A stretch of DNA of 64,000 nt from Flavimobilis massiliensis (lineage in GTDB: Bacteria; Actinomycetota; Actinomycetes; Actinomycetales; Cellulomonadaceae): positions 2,666,001 through 2,730,000 of the forward strand of contig NZ_LT964979.1 of the NCBI RefSeq assembly GCF_900240335.1, given 5' to 3'. The position numbers and the translations under genes are program-made. Below are positions 35,794-44,286 of this stretch, piece after piece. The notes under the pieces are model-generated. The model ran no database searches and had not been told where the DNA came from. It worked only from the letters and a program-made list of their open reading frames with translations. The first letter of the stretch is position 1; the number at the start of each line of letters is the position of its first letter.

Positions 35794-36710
35794 GCGTGGG
35801 CCTCCTGGGTGTGCGGGGTGCCCGCGACGGCGTCGCGGAAGAGGTCGGTGAGGCTCGGGCGCACGCGTGCGAGCTCGTGGACGGGCCCGGTCGCGAGGGC
35901 GGCCGCGAGGACCTGCTGCTCGACGCCGTCGTGCGTGACCTCGACGACGGTGGCGTCGGGCCCCTCGGAGACGACGCGGACGCCCGGGACTGCGGCAGCC
36001 CAGCCGGCCGGCGCCTGCGGCGCGACGACGCGCCATCGTGGCGCGCCCCCGGACCGCAGTGCCTCGACCGTGTCGAGCGCGACCATGCTGCCCGCGCGGA
36101 TGATGCCGACGCGGTCGCACAGGCGCTCGACGAGGTCGAGCTGGTGGGACGAGAAGACGACGGGGACACCCGCGGCAGCGCGCTCGCGGAGCACCGAGCT
36201 CATGACGTCGACGGCGACGGGGTCGAGGCCCGAGAACGGCTCGTCGAGGACGAGAATCTCGGGGGAGTGGACGAGTGCGGCGGCGAGCTGGACGCGCTGC
36301 TGGTTGCCGAGCGAGAGCTTCTGCACCTCGTCGCCGAGGCGCTCGGCGACGCCGAGCCGCTCAGTCCACTCGCGCGTCGCGGCGCGTGCGGCGGCGGCGT
36401 CGAGCCCGTGGAGGCGTGCGAGGTAGTCGAGCTGCTCGCCGACCTTCATCTTCGGGTAGAGGCCGCGCTCCTCCGGCATGTAGCCGATCCTGCGGCGTTG
36501 CGCGGCGTCGAGGGGACGTCCGTCGCGGAGCACTTCGCCGCCGTCGGGGGCGAGGACGCCGAGGACGATGCGCATCGTCGTCGTCTTGCCGGCGCCGTTG
36601 GCGCCGACGAATCCGAGGATCTCACCGCCGTCGACGGTGAACGAGACGTCGTCGAGGACGCGGCGTGAGCCGTAGGACTTCGTGAGGGAGCGGAGCTCGA
36701 GGCGTGTCAC
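35790..36710 (-). CDS. ABC transporter ATP-binding protein (NatA-like)
   Basis: A 306-residue ATPase partner of the ABC-2 permease. Motifs: GFVGANGAGKTTTMRI (Walker A), Q-loop region GYMPEERGLYPKMKVGEQL, LSLGNQQRVQLAAAL (signature with LSxGNQQ, usual in NatA-type ATPases), EILVLDEPFSGLDP (Walker B) and VVFSSHQLDLVERL (H-loop). A C-terminal extension of about 75 residues follows. GTG 36710 has ACGGAG upstream. The 296 bp between it and the divergent DUF4914-type gene would hold both promoters; I see no gene there. Confidence 0.93.
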   Translation of the reverse strand: MTRLELRSLTKSYGSRRVLDDVSFTVDGGEILGFVGANGAGKTTTMRIVLGVLAPDGGEVLRDGRPLDAAQRRRIGYMPEERGLYPKMKVGEQLDYLARLHGLDAAAARAATREWTERLGVAERLGDEVQKLSLGNQQRVQLAAALVHSPEILVLDEPFSGLDPVAVDVMSSVLRERAAAGVPVVFSSHQLDLVERLCDRVGIIRAGSMVALDTVEALRSGGAPRWRVVAPQAPAGWAAAVPGVRVVSEGPDATVVEVTHDGVEQQVLAAALATGPVHELARVRPSLTDLFRDAVAGTPHTQEAHA

Positions 36711-37006
36711 GTGGTCTCCGTGGTGGGGTCGGGTGAAGGTCCACTTTCCCACCGCTGGGATGAGGTGCGCCACACGGCGCCGTCCGGAGGTGACGGCGCG
36801 CAGGTGCTCGGTGCCGCGGGCCGTCGTCGTGGGCCGTCCGAACCGTGGACACGAGGTGTGGTCCAAGGTCCCACGGTTGAGGCGTAGGGCCACGGCTAAC
36901 GTGGAAGTCAACGGCAGGTCAAGACCCGTCCCGGGGCGACGACCGGCCGCGTCGCGACGTCGCCCCCCGGCGACTTCCGCGCGCTCGCACCCGTGAGGAG
37001 AAACCC

Positions 37007-38905
37007 GTGGAAGAACTGCTCGCCAAGGTCTCGCTGCCGCCGGCGGTCAAGGCCGCGATCGAGGCCGCGCCGTCCGTCGTCGTCCCCCGGACGCGCGCCG
37101 AGCTCTTCGAGCTCTCGCTCGGTCCGGACGGCGGTGACACGTTCGACGTCGTCTACCCCCTGCCCGACGGCACGTCGATCGTCGAGGCCGAGATCGTCCG
37201 AGGCCGCAACGGCATCGCCGTCAACTACCCCGAGGACTACATGCGCCGTCGGGACCCCGACTGCATGCGCATCGCCGACGACCGTCCCACCGACAAGCCT
37301 CGGTACGAGGACGTGTACGGCGCCCCCTTCGCGCCCGTCAAGCAGGAGACGCTTGACTGGCTCGCGACCCAGGACCTCATCGTCGTCCCGTTCAAGGCCG
37401 GTGGCCTCACGTACGGGTCGCCGTCGCTCGCGATCGTCCCCGCGAACACCGCGTTCTTCGCGACGGCGCTCGTCGACCTTCAGGGCTTCGTGACGCTCGA
37501 CGAGCTCGAGCCGTTCGCGCCGCGCTCGATCCTCTACGCGGCCCCGCCGTTCCGGCACACGCACTACAAGGGCCGTCAGGTCGTCGTCCACGACCGCACC
37601 GAGACGCTCCACGAGATCTACGCGTACAACCTCTACCCGGGGCCGTCCGCGAAGAAGGGCGTGTTCTCGGCGCTGCTCGACATCGGCGAGCAGGACGGCT
37701 GGCTCACGGCCCACGCTTCGTCGGTGCGCGTGACGACGCCGTACGAGAACGAGACGATCATCATGCACGAGGGCGCCTCGGGCGGCGGCAAGTCGGAGAT
37801 GTGCCAGGACATCCGCCGTCAGGACGACGGTCGCATCCTCCTCGGCACGAACGTCGTCACTGACGAGCCGTACTTCATCAACCTCTCCGAGGCCTCGCGG
37901 CTCGCGCCTGTCACGGACGACATGACGCTCTGCCACAAGGACATCCAGACGGTCGACGGCCAGCTCGTCGTCGCCGACGCCGAGGACGGCTGGTTCGTCC
38001 GCGTCGACGGCATGCAGCACTACGGCGACGACCCGCACTTCGAGCGCGCCTGCATCGAGCCTGACTCGCCGCTCGTGTTCTTCTCGATCCAGGGCACGCC
38101 CGGCGCGACGATCCTCCCGTGGGAGCACTCGCTCGACTCGAACGGCAAGCGGTGCCCCAACCCGCGCGTCGTCATCCCGCGCCGCATGATCAAGGACGTC
38201 GTCAACGAGCCCCAGGCGGTCGACGTGCGGACGTTCGGCGTGCGCATGCCGGCGTGCACGCGCGAGAAGCCGTCGTACGGCGTCATGGGCATGATGCACG
38301 TCGTGCCCGCGTCCCTCGCGTGGCTGTGGCGCCTCATCGCACCGCGCGGCGACAAGAACCCGTCGATCGGGGAGTCGAAGCAGGACGTCAAGAAGCTCAA
38401 GCACGGCGGGCTCGTCTCCGAGGGCGTCGGCTCGTACTGGCCGTTCTCGACGGGGACGAAGGTCGCTGCGGCGAACCTCCTGCTGCGCCAACTCGTCGCG
38501 GCGGACCGCACGCGGTACGTGCTCACGCCCAACCAGCACATCGGGGCGTACAAGGTCGGCTTCGCGGCCGAGTGGCTCACCCGTGAGTACCTCGCCCGCC
38601 GTGGCGGGGGCAAGTTCCCCAAGGACCGCCTCACGCCGGCCCGCTGCGCCCTGTTCGGCTACACGCCGACCGAGGTGAAGCTCGACGGGCAGCTCGTGCG
38701 TCCGACGTTCCTCCAGCCGCAGAACCAGTCGCAGGTCGGCCTCGAGGCGTACGACGCCGGGGCGCAGACGCTCGTCGCGTTCTTCAAGGAGGAGCTGCAG
38801 CAGTACCTCACGGACGAGCTCGACCCGCTGGGCCGCGAGATCATCGAGACGTGCCTGCGCGACGGCACGGTCGAGGACTACGCGAAGCTCACGCCCATGC
38901 CGTGA
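37007..38905 (+). CDS. Large P-loop protein, DUF4914 type
   Basis: A 632-residue soluble protein of unknown function. It has a P-loop EGASGGGKSEM (about residues 262-272), NYPEDYMRRRDPDCM near residue 75, FRHTHYKGRQVVVH, YNLYPGPSAKKGV, AHASSVRVTTPY, EGVGSYWPFSTGTKVAAANL and PNQHIGAYKVGFAAEWL. These match my memory of the DUF4914 family in length and sequence; the P-loop and the GVGSYWPF region recall phosphoenolpyruvate carboxykinases, so a kinase-like activity is possible but unproven. GTG 37007 follows GAGGAG. It is monocistronic, with a strong terminator. Confidence 0.75.
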   Translation: MEELLAKVSLPPAVKAAIEAAPSVVVPRTRAELFELSLGPDGGDTFDVVYPLPDGTSIVEAEIVRGRNGIAVNYPEDYMRRRDPDCMRIADDRPTDKPRYEDVYGAPFAPVKQETLDWLATQDLIVVPFKAGGLTYGSPSLAIVPANTAFFATALVDLQGFVTLDELEPFAPRSILYAAPPFRHTHYKGRQVVVHDRTETLHEIYAYNLYPGPSAKKGVFSALLDIGEQDGWLTAHASSVRVTTPYENETIIMHEGASGGGKSEMCQDIRRQDDGRILLGTNVVTDEPYFINLSEASRLAPVTDDMTLCHKDIQTVDGQLVVADAEDGWFVRVDGMQHYGDDPHFERACIEPDSPLVFFSIQGTPGATILPWEHSLDSNGKRCPNPRVVIPRRMIKDVVNEPQAVDVRTFGVRMPACTREKPSYGVMGMMHVVPASLAWLWRLIAPRGDKNPSIGESKQDVKKLKHGGLVSEGVGSYWPFSTGTKVAAANLLLRQLVAADRTRYVLTPNQHIGAYKVGFAAEWLTREYLARRGGGKFPKDRLTPARCALFGYTPTEVKLDGQLVRPTFLQPQNQSQVGLEAYDAGAQTLVAFFKEELQQYLTDELDPLGREIIETCLRDGTVEDYAKLTPMP

Positions 38906-38913
38906 CGGTCTGA

Positions 38914-38970
38914 GCACGACGACGGCGCCCGGTCCCTCCTGCAAGGAAGGGCCGGGCGCCGTCGTCGTGC
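38914..38970. terminator. Bidirectional hairpin terminator
   Basis: A 19-bp perfect stem GCACGACGACGGCGCCCGG (38914-38932) pairs with 38952-38970; the loop can form a further short stem. It lies between the convergent DUF4914-type and tetR genes. Confidence 0.75.
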
Positions 38971-39024
38971 GGAACGTTGCGTGAGGGCACCTCGTGGGGG
39001 TGCGTGGGCGCAACCGCGTGCGCG

Positions 39025-40080
39025 TCAGTCGGTCGCCGTCGCGGTGCCGGGCTCGTCGGCCGTGGCGCGCGTACGGGCCGCCTCCTTCGCGAGACGTGCG
39101 GCCTCCTTGGCAGCGTCCTTCTCGGCCTTCTCGCGCTCCCGGGCAGCGTCCTTCTCGGCGCGCTCGTGCTCCTTGGCGAGGCGCGCCGCCTCCCGTGCCG
39201 CGTCCTTCTCGGCGCGGGCGCGCTCCTTCGCGGCGTCGCGCTGCTGACGCTCGGCGTCCTTCGCCGCGCCGCCCGCAGTCCCGGTCGCGCCGCCGGCCGT
39301 CCCGGACGCGCCGCCCGCAGTCCCGGTCGCGCCGCCGGCCGTCCCGGACGCGCCGCCGGAAGTCCCAGGCTCGTCGGCGAGGCCGGTGCCGCCGCCCCCA
39401 GCCGTACCGTCCGGCGCCCCGCCGTCAGCGTGCGCGGTCGCCGCGGCCGTGCTCGTCGGCAGCACGGGCGAGCGTTCCATGCCTGCGAGCCCGTTCCAGG
39501 CAAGGTTGACGAGGTGCGCTGCGACCTCCTCCTTCGACGCGGTGCGCTGGTCGAGCCAGTGCTGCCCCGTGAGGGCGACCATGCCGACAAGCATCTGCGC
39601 GTAGATGGGGGAGTAGCGCGGGTCGAGGCCACGGCGGGTGAACTGCGCGCCGAGGAGGTGCTCGACCTGCATTGCGACGTCGCCGATGAGGCTCGAGAAC
39701 GTGCCCGACGACTGCGTGACGGGCGAGTCGCGCACAAGGACGCGGAAGCCGTCCTCGTTCGCCTCGATGTAGTCGAAGAGGGCCATCGCGGTCCGCTCGA
39801 CGAGGATCTTCGGGTGCCCGCCCGCCTCGAGCGCGCGCGTGAGCGCGCGTGTGAGCGCCTCGACCTCGCGGTCGACGACGACCGCGTAGACGCCCTCCTT
39901 GCCGCCGAAGTGCTCGTAGACGACGGGCTTGGAGACCTGCGCGCGTGCGGCGATCTCCTCGATGCTCGTCCCGTCGAACCCCTTGGCGCCGAAGAGCTCG
40001 CGGCTCACCGCGAGCAGCTGCTCGCGGCGTTCCTTGGCTGACATGCGGGCGCGGGGGACCCTCTTGTTCTCGGCGGACAC
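39025..40080 (-). CDS. TetR-family regulator with repetitive C-terminal tail
   Basis: A 351-residue protein. Residues about 12-215 are a normal TetR regulator: helix-turn-helix GTSIEEIAARAQVSKPVVYEHFG and a ligand/dimer domain with ILVERTAMALFDYIEANEDG and MLVGMVALTGQHWLDQR. The remaining 130 residues are unusual: a Gly/Thr/Ala segment with repeated GTAGGA(T/S) units, then a Lys/Glu/Arg/Ala-rich stretch with KDAAREAARLAKE repeats, probably a long charged helix or coiled coil. No target is evident; it sits upstream of tRNA-Gln and glmU. GTG 40080 is preferred; ATG 40044 is an alternative. Confidence 0.85.
   Translation of the reverse strand: MSAENKRVPRARMSAKERREQLLAVSRELFGAKGFDGTSIEEIAARAQVSKPVVYEHFGGKEGVYAVVVDREVEALTRALTRALEAGGHPKILVERTAMALFDYIEANEDGFRVLVRDSPVTQSSGTFSSLIGDVAMQVEHLLGAQFTRRGLDPRYSPIYAQMLVGMVALTGQHWLDQRTASKEEVAAHLVNLAWNGLAGMERSPVLPTSTAAATAHADGGAPDGTAGGGGTGLADEPGTSGGASGTAGGATGTAGGASGTAGGATGTAGGAAKDAERQQRDAAKERARAEKDAAREAARLAKEHERAEKDAAREREKAEKDAAKEAARLAKEAARTRATADEPGTATATD
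39264..39370. repeat. 36-bp direct repeat inside the tetR tail
   Basis: The unit CGCCGCCCGCAGTCCCGGTC plus CGCCGCCGGCCGTCCCGGA occurs about two and a half times in tandem and encodes the GTAGGATGTAGGAS repeats of the regulator tail. The copies are almost identical, so copy number may vary between strains. Confidence 0.65.
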
Positions 40081-40181
40081 GCCCCCATCATGCCGTGCCC
40101 GTGCGGGCCGCGACAGGAGCGCGGGCCGTGGCACCCCGCGCGGGCTGGCAGAATCAGGGGTGGTGCGCCGAGGCGCACCGG

Positions 40182-40253
40182 TCCGCCCTGGTGTAATGGC
40201 AGCACGCCGGCCTTTGGAGCCGTGCAGTCTGGGTTCGAGTCCCGGGGGCGGAG
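40182..40253 (+). tRNA. tRNA-Gln(TTG)
   Basis: Acceptor TCCGCCC pairs with GGGCGGA, discriminator G, and CCA is encoded at 40254-40256. The D-arm is TGGTGTAATGGCAGCA, the anticodon loop CTTTGGA gives anticodon TTG, and the T-arm is GGGTTCGAGTCCC. Size and sequence match actinobacterial tRNA-Gln. Confidence 0.94.
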
Positions 40254-40288
40254 CCAGGCGTCCCGACCGGCGGCGCCGCGTGCGGCGG

Positions 40289-40294
40289 TAGACT
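40289..40294 (+). promoter_or_regulatory. Candidate -10 element for glmU
   Basis: TAGACT, 53 nt before the glmU GTG and downstream of tRNA-Gln. No good -35 hexamer is seen. Confidence 0.35.
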
Positions 40295-40346
40295 GTCCGG
40301 CGGGCCTCCTGAGGCCAGTCCCGCCCCCCGAGCGACCGGAGTCCAT

Positions 40347-41954
40347 GTGACCACCGCACGCCCCGCCGCCGTCGTCGTCCTCGCTGCAGGTCAGGGGACC
40401 CGCATGAGATCCGCGACATCGAAGATGCTCCACGCGATCGGCGGGCGCACCGTCCTCGGTCATGTGCTCGCCGCGTCGCAGGGGCTCGACCCCGAGCGTC
40501 TCGTCGTCGTCGTGCGTCACGCCCGTGAGGAGGTCGCGGCGGAGGCCGTCGCGTGCGTCCCGTCGGTCGTCATCGCCGACCAGGACGACGTGCCGGGCAC
40601 GGGCCGTGCCGTGCAGTGCGCGCTCGAGCGGCTCGACGCCGCCGCGCACGCGGTCGCGGCAAGTGCGGGCACGGCGAGCGCGGGCGACGAGGTCGGTCTC
40701 GAGGGCACGGTCGTCGTCGTCGCGGGCGACGTGCCGCTCATCGACCCGGAGACGCTCGCCGAGCTCCACGCGCAGCACGTCGCAGGCGGGCACGCAGCGA
40801 CGGTCCTCACGGCCGTCGTGCCGGACGCGACCGGCTACGGCCGCATCGTCCGTGACGAGCACGGTCGTGTCGCGGGCATCGTCGAGCACCGGGACGCGAC
40901 TCACGAGCAGCTCGGCATCCGTGAGATCAACTCCTCGATCTACGTCTTCGACGCGGCCGTCCTCCGCGGCGCCCTCGGGCGCCTCGGGCAGGACAACGCG
41001 CAGGGCGAGGTGTACCTCACCGACGTCCTCGCGATCGCGCGCGCCGACGGCGGCGTCGTCGGCGCTGTCCAGGCGGCGTCCGCGCTCACGGTCGAGGGGG
41101 TTAACGACCGGGCTCAGCTCGCGCAGCTCGGCGCCGAGCTCAACCGCCGCACCCTCACGCGCCACATGCTCGCGGGCGTGACGATCGTCGACCCGGGCAC
41201 GACGTGGATCGACGTCGACGTCGAGCTCGCACAGGACGTGACGATCCTCCCGGGCACGCAGCTCCACGGCGCAACGACGATCGGCACGGGCTCGACGATC
41301 GGACCGGACACGACGCTCACGGACGTCGAGGTCGGCGAGGGCGTCACGGTCGTCCGGACGCACGGTTCGCTCGCGGTCCTCGGCGACGGCGCGAGCGTCG
41401 GGCCCTTCGCCTACCTGCGGCCGGGCACGCACCTCGGGGCGCACGGCAAGATCGGCACGTTCGTCGAGACGAAAAACGTCGAGATCGGCGAGGGCTCGAA
41501 GGTCCCGCACCTCACGTATGTGGGCGACGCGACGATCGGCGAGGGCACGAACATCGGCGCCGGCTCGATCTTCGTCAACTACGACGGTGTCCGCAAGCAC
41601 CGCACGTCCGTCGGCTCGCACGCACGGACGGGCGCGAACAACAAGTTCGTCGCCCCCGTCTCCATCGGGGACGGCGCCTACACGGGCGCCGGCGCCGTCA
41701 TCCTCGAGGACGTCCCTGCGGGCGCCCTGGCCGTCTCGAACGCGCCGCAGCGGACGATCGACGGCTGGGTCGAGCGTCGCCGTCCCGGGACCGACTCGGC
41801 GCGTGCCGCGGCCCGCGCGGCCTCGACCGCTGTGCCGCAGGGCCTCGGCGCGCAGGCGCGCGCCGAGCGCGAGCGCGCGGAGAGCGCCACCCCCACGCTC
41901 CCGGGGCAGTCCGCCCCGGGTGACGCCGTACCCGAAGGAGACAGTGCACGATGA
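40347..41954 (+). CDS. glmU: Bifunctional UDP-GlcNAc pyrophosphorylase / GlcN-1-P acetyltransferase
   Basis: A 535-residue enzyme making UDP-GlcNAc from GlcN-1-P, acetyl-CoA and UTP for peptidoglycan. The N-terminal uridylyltransferase (about residues 1-250) starts with VVVLAAGQGTRMRS and has GTGRAVQCA, VVVAGDVPLIDPETL, GYGRIVRDE and REINSSIYVFD; the C-terminal left-handed beta-helix (about 265-470) has GPFAYLRPGTHLG, NFVETKN-type FVETKNVEIG, and NYDGVRKHRT with the catalytic His. An Ala/Arg/Pro-rich disordered tail of about 65 residues follows. GTG 40347 has GGAG upstream. It is coupled to prs by ATGA. Confidence 0.96.
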   Translation: MTTARPAAVVVLAAGQGTRMRSATSKMLHAIGGRTVLGHVLAASQGLDPERLVVVVRHAREEVAAEAVACVPSVVIADQDDVPGTGRAVQCALERLDAAAHAVAASAGTASAGDEVGLEGTVVVVAGDVPLIDPETLAELHAQHVAGGHAATVLTAVVPDATGYGRIVRDEHGRVAGIVEHRDATHEQLGIREINSSIYVFDAAVLRGALGRLGQDNAQGEVYLTDVLAIARADGGVVGAVQAASALTVEGVNDRAQLAQLGAELNRRTLTRHMLAGVTIVDPGTTWIDVDVELAQDVTILPGTQLHGATTIGTGSTIGPDTTLTDVEVGEGVTVVRTHGSLAVLGDGASVGPFAYLRPGTHLGAHGKIGTFVETKNVEIGEGSKVPHLTYVGDATIGEGTNIGAGSIFVNYDGVRKHRTSVGSHARTGANNKFVAPVSIGDGAYTGAGAVILEDVPAGALAVSNAPQRTIDGWVERRRPGTDSARAAARAASTAVPQGLGAQARAERERAESATPTLPGQSAPGDAVPEGDSAR

Positions 41955-42934
41955 CCGGGATCATCTCCCACGCCGACGAGAAGAGGCTCGTCCTCGTCTC
42001 GGGCCGAGCCCACCCCGAGCTCGCGCGCGAGGTCGCGGCGTCCCTCGGCATCGAGATGGTGCACACGACGGCGTACGACTTCGCGAACGGCGAGATCTAC
42101 GTGCGCTACGCGGAGTCCGTGCGTGGCGCGGACGTCTTCGTCCTGCAGTCGCACACCGCTCCGATCAACCAGTGGATCATGGAGCACCTCATCATGGTCG
42201 ACGCGCTTAAGCGCGCCTCGGCCAAGACGATCACCGTCGTCGTGCCGTTCTACGGCTACGCGCGTCAGGACAAGAAGCACAAGGGCCGCGAGCCGATCTC
42301 GGCGCGCCTCATGGCGGACCTCTTCAAGACGGCCGGCGCCGACCGTCTCATGAGCGTCGACCTTCACACGTCGCAGATCCAGGGCTACTTCGACGGCCCT
42401 GTCGACCACCTGTGGGCGCAGCCGATCCTCATCGATTACGTGCGCACCCGCGTCGACATCTCGAACGTCACGGTCGTCTCCCCGGACGCGGGTCGCATCC
42501 GTGTCGCGGAGCAGTGGGCTGCGAAGCTCGGTGGCGGGCCGCTCGCGTTCGTCCACAAGACGCGTGACACGTCGCGCCCCAACCAGGCGGTCGCCAACCG
42601 TGTCGTCGGTGACGTCGAGGGCAAGAGCTGCATCCTCGTCGACGACCTCATCGACACGGGTGGCACGATCGCGGGGGCCGTCCGCGTCGTCCTCGAGGCG
42701 GGCGCGAAGGAGGTCATCGTCGCGGCGACCCACGGCGTGCTCTCCGACCCGGCCGCGCAGCGGCTCTCGGAGTCGGGCGCGCGGGAGGTCGTCGTCACCG
42801 ACACCCTGCCGATCGCGGCGGACAAGCGCTTCCCGCAGCTCACGGTCCTCTCGATCGCGCCGCTGCTCGCACGTGCGATCCGCGAGGTCTTCGATGACGG
42901 GTCCGTCACCAACCTCTTCGACGGGAACGCCTGA
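41951..42934 (+). CDS. prs: Ribose-phosphate pyrophosphokinase
   Basis: A 327-residue PRPP synthase forming PRPP from ribose-5-phosphate and ATP for nucleotides, His and Trp. Seen: VLVSGRAHPELAREVAASLG, FANGEIYVRYAESVRG, PFYGYARQDKKHKGREPIS (ATP-binding flexible loop), VDLHTSQIQGYFDGPVDHL, SPDAGRIRVAEQWA and the PRPP signature VDDLIDTGGTI (about residues 232-242). Length is normal. ATGA overlap with glmU, a conserved actinobacterial pair. Confidence 0.97.
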   Translation: MTGIISHADEKRLVLVSGRAHPELAREVAASLGIEMVHTTAYDFANGEIYVRYAESVRGADVFVLQSHTAPINQWIMEHLIMVDALKRASAKTITVVVPFYGYARQDKKHKGREPISARLMADLFKTAGADRLMSVDLHTSQIQGYFDGPVDHLWAQPILIDYVRTRVDISNVTVVSPDAGRIRVAEQWAAKLGGGPLAFVHKTRDTSRPNQAVANRVVGDVEGKSCILVDDLIDTGGTIAGAVRVVLEAGAKEVIVAATHGVLSDPAAQRLSESGAREVVVTDTLPIAADKRFPQLTVLSIAPLLARAIREVFDDGSVTNLFDGNA

Positions 42935-42935
42935 C

Positions 42936-43307
42936 GTGGCCTGCACCGGTGTGACGACCGCGGGGCGCGGCGTCGCCGTCGCGCGTCCGGACGTCACCCG
43001 GTGCGAGCTCAGCGCCGCGGGTGACCGTGCTCGGCTCCACGGCCTCCAGGTGCTCGTGAGCGACCCGCAGGCCGCGGCGCGGGACGCTCGTGCGGCGGCG
43101 TTCGCCGACGCGCGTGACCGGGCCGAACAGTTCGCGGCACTGGCGGGTCGCGGGCTGGGAGAGCTGCTCGAGCTCACGGAGACCCCCGGCCGGGGCACCC
43201 CTGTGGGCCGGGCGTTCAAGCCCATGGCTGCGGAGGCCGCGATGCCCGTCGACGCTGGCACGGAGGAGATCGAGGCGCACGTGACGACGACGTGGGCGTG
43301 GGCCTGA
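42936..43307 (+). CDS. Shortened SIMPL (DUF541)-domain protein
   Basis: A 123-residue protein starting at GTG 42936, 1 bp after prs. The N-terminal GRGVAVARPDVTRCELSA resembles the first strands of SIMPL/DUF541 proteins, and HGLQVLVSDPQAAARDARAA, ARDRAEQFAALAGRGLGELL and EEIEAHVTTTWAW match the C-terminal half of the same family, but the roughly 100 residues normally in between are missing. So it is an internally deleted member or a compact variant. The frame is open and codon use is normal, so it may still be made. No signal peptide is seen. Confidence 0.6.
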   Translation: MACTGVTTAGRGVAVARPDVTRCELSAAGDRARLHGLQVLVSDPQAAARDARAAAFADARDRAEQFAALAGRGLGELLELTETPGRGTPVGRAFKPMAAEAAMPVDAGTEEIEAHVTTTWAWA

Positions 43308-43351
43308 GCCCGCGGAGCGTCCCCGCACGGGCTCGCTGAGACCACGCGCAC

Positions 43352-43380
43352 ACCGGCCGAGCCTCCAGGGCGCGGCCGGT
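43352..43380. terminator. Hairpin terminator candidate downstream of prs operon
   Basis: ACCGGCCG (43352-43359) pairs with CGGCCGGT (43373-43380). A second hairpin GAGCCCG / CGGGCTC lies just before it (43306-43334). Together they should close the glmU-prs transcript. Confidence 0.5.
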
Positions 43381-43587
43381 CTCGTGTATCCTGGGCAGGT
43401 TGCCTCGGCGAGGGATGTCTGACGGGCCGCCTAGTGCGTGCCCCGGAGGGCGGGAGATCCGCCCCACCGACGATCCGTGATCGACTGGGCGGTCCGCTCG
43501 CGCGCGTCCGTCATGCGCCCCGCGCCGAGGCACCGCCCACCGGGTCCCGCTACCGTTCCCGGTCTCCCGAACTCCGCAGGAGCACCC
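43381..43587 (+). other. Leader region of rplY
   Basis: About 200 nt without a gene. TGTATCCT near 43385-43392 may be the -10 element, which would give a long 5' leader with several G/C-rich inverted repeats (for example GGCGGGAGATCCGCCCC around 43450). An autoregulatory leader for the ribosomal protein is conceivable but not shown. Confidence 0.3.
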
Positions 43588-44172
43588 ATGTCTGACGTCA
43601 AGCTCTCCGCCGTCCTCCGCACCGACTTCGGCAAGGGTGCGGCGCGCCGCACCCGCCGCGAGGGTCGCGTGCCCGCCGTCCTCTACGGGCACGGCTCGGA
43701 CCCGCTCCACGTGTCGCTCCCGACGCACGAGACGTACCTCGCGCTCGTCCGCCACAAGAACGCGCTCTTCGAGATCGACGTCGAGGGCGACGTCAAGCTC
43801 GCGATCGTCCGTGACGTGCAGGTCGAGGCCGTGCGCCGCGAGATCGAGCACATCGACCTCCTCCTCGTGAAGAAGGGCGAGAAGGTCATCGTCGAGGTTC
43901 CGATCGTCGTCGTCGGCGAGCCCGCCCCCGCGACGATGCACGTCGTCGAGCAGCTCTCGGTCCAGGTCGAGGCCGAGGCGACGAACCTCCCCGACTCGAT
44001 CGAGGTCGACATCACGGGCCTCACCGCAGGCACCGTCGTCTACGGCAAGGACCTTGTCCTCGTGGACGGCGCCTCGCTCGTCAACGACCCCGACAGCGAC
44101 ATCGTCATCATCTCCGAGGTGCGCGGCCCGGTCGAGTCCGCGGACTCCGCCGAGGAGCCGGCCGAGGCCTGA
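43588..44172 (+). CDS. rplY: 50S ribosomal protein L25 (CTC form)
   Basis: A 194-residue L25/Ctc protein binding 5S rRNA. The N-terminal L25 domain (about residues 1-95) has LRTDFGKGAARRTRREGRVP, VLYGHGSDP and HIDLLLVKKGEKV; the C-terminal TL5/CTC beta domain (about 96-180) contains VQVEAEATNLPDSIEVDITG. An acidic tail ends it. The GCAGGAG site lies 8 nt before ATG 43588. Followed by a terminator and pth, the usual order. Confidence 0.95.
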   Translation: MSDVKLSAVLRTDFGKGAARRTRREGRVPAVLYGHGSDPLHVSLPTHETYLALVRHKNALFEIDVEGDVKLAIVRDVQVEAVRREIEHIDLLLVKKGEKVIVEVPIVVVGEPAPATMHVVEQLSVQVEAEATNLPDSIEVDITGLTAGTVVYGKDLVLVDGASLVNDPDSDIVIISEVRGPVESADSAEEPAEA

Positions 44173-44194
44173 GCCTCACCGCTCCACCGTGCCT

Positions 44195-44229
44195 GAACGC
44201 CCGGCGCCCCTGCGGGGTGCCGGGCGTTC
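44195..44229. terminator. Hairpin between rplY and pth
   Basis: GAACGCCCGGCGCCCC (44195-44210) pairs with GGGGTGCCGGGCGTTC (44214-44229) around a 3-nt loop with one G-T pair; a strong stem typical of high-GC terminators. Confidence 0.7.
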
Positions 44230-44286
44230 TGCATCCCACCCGCCACTTCCATCGCACGGGCGCGCGAGCGCCCGAGGAGGACTCCC

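Noticed and set aside
37007..38905. Phosphoenolpyruvate carboxykinase (pckG/pckA)
   Set aside because: Length and a P-loop suggested PEPCK, but the GTP-PEPCK (FPSACGKT) and ATP-PEPCK kinase motifs are missing and the N-terminus differs; the sequence fits the DUF4914 type better.
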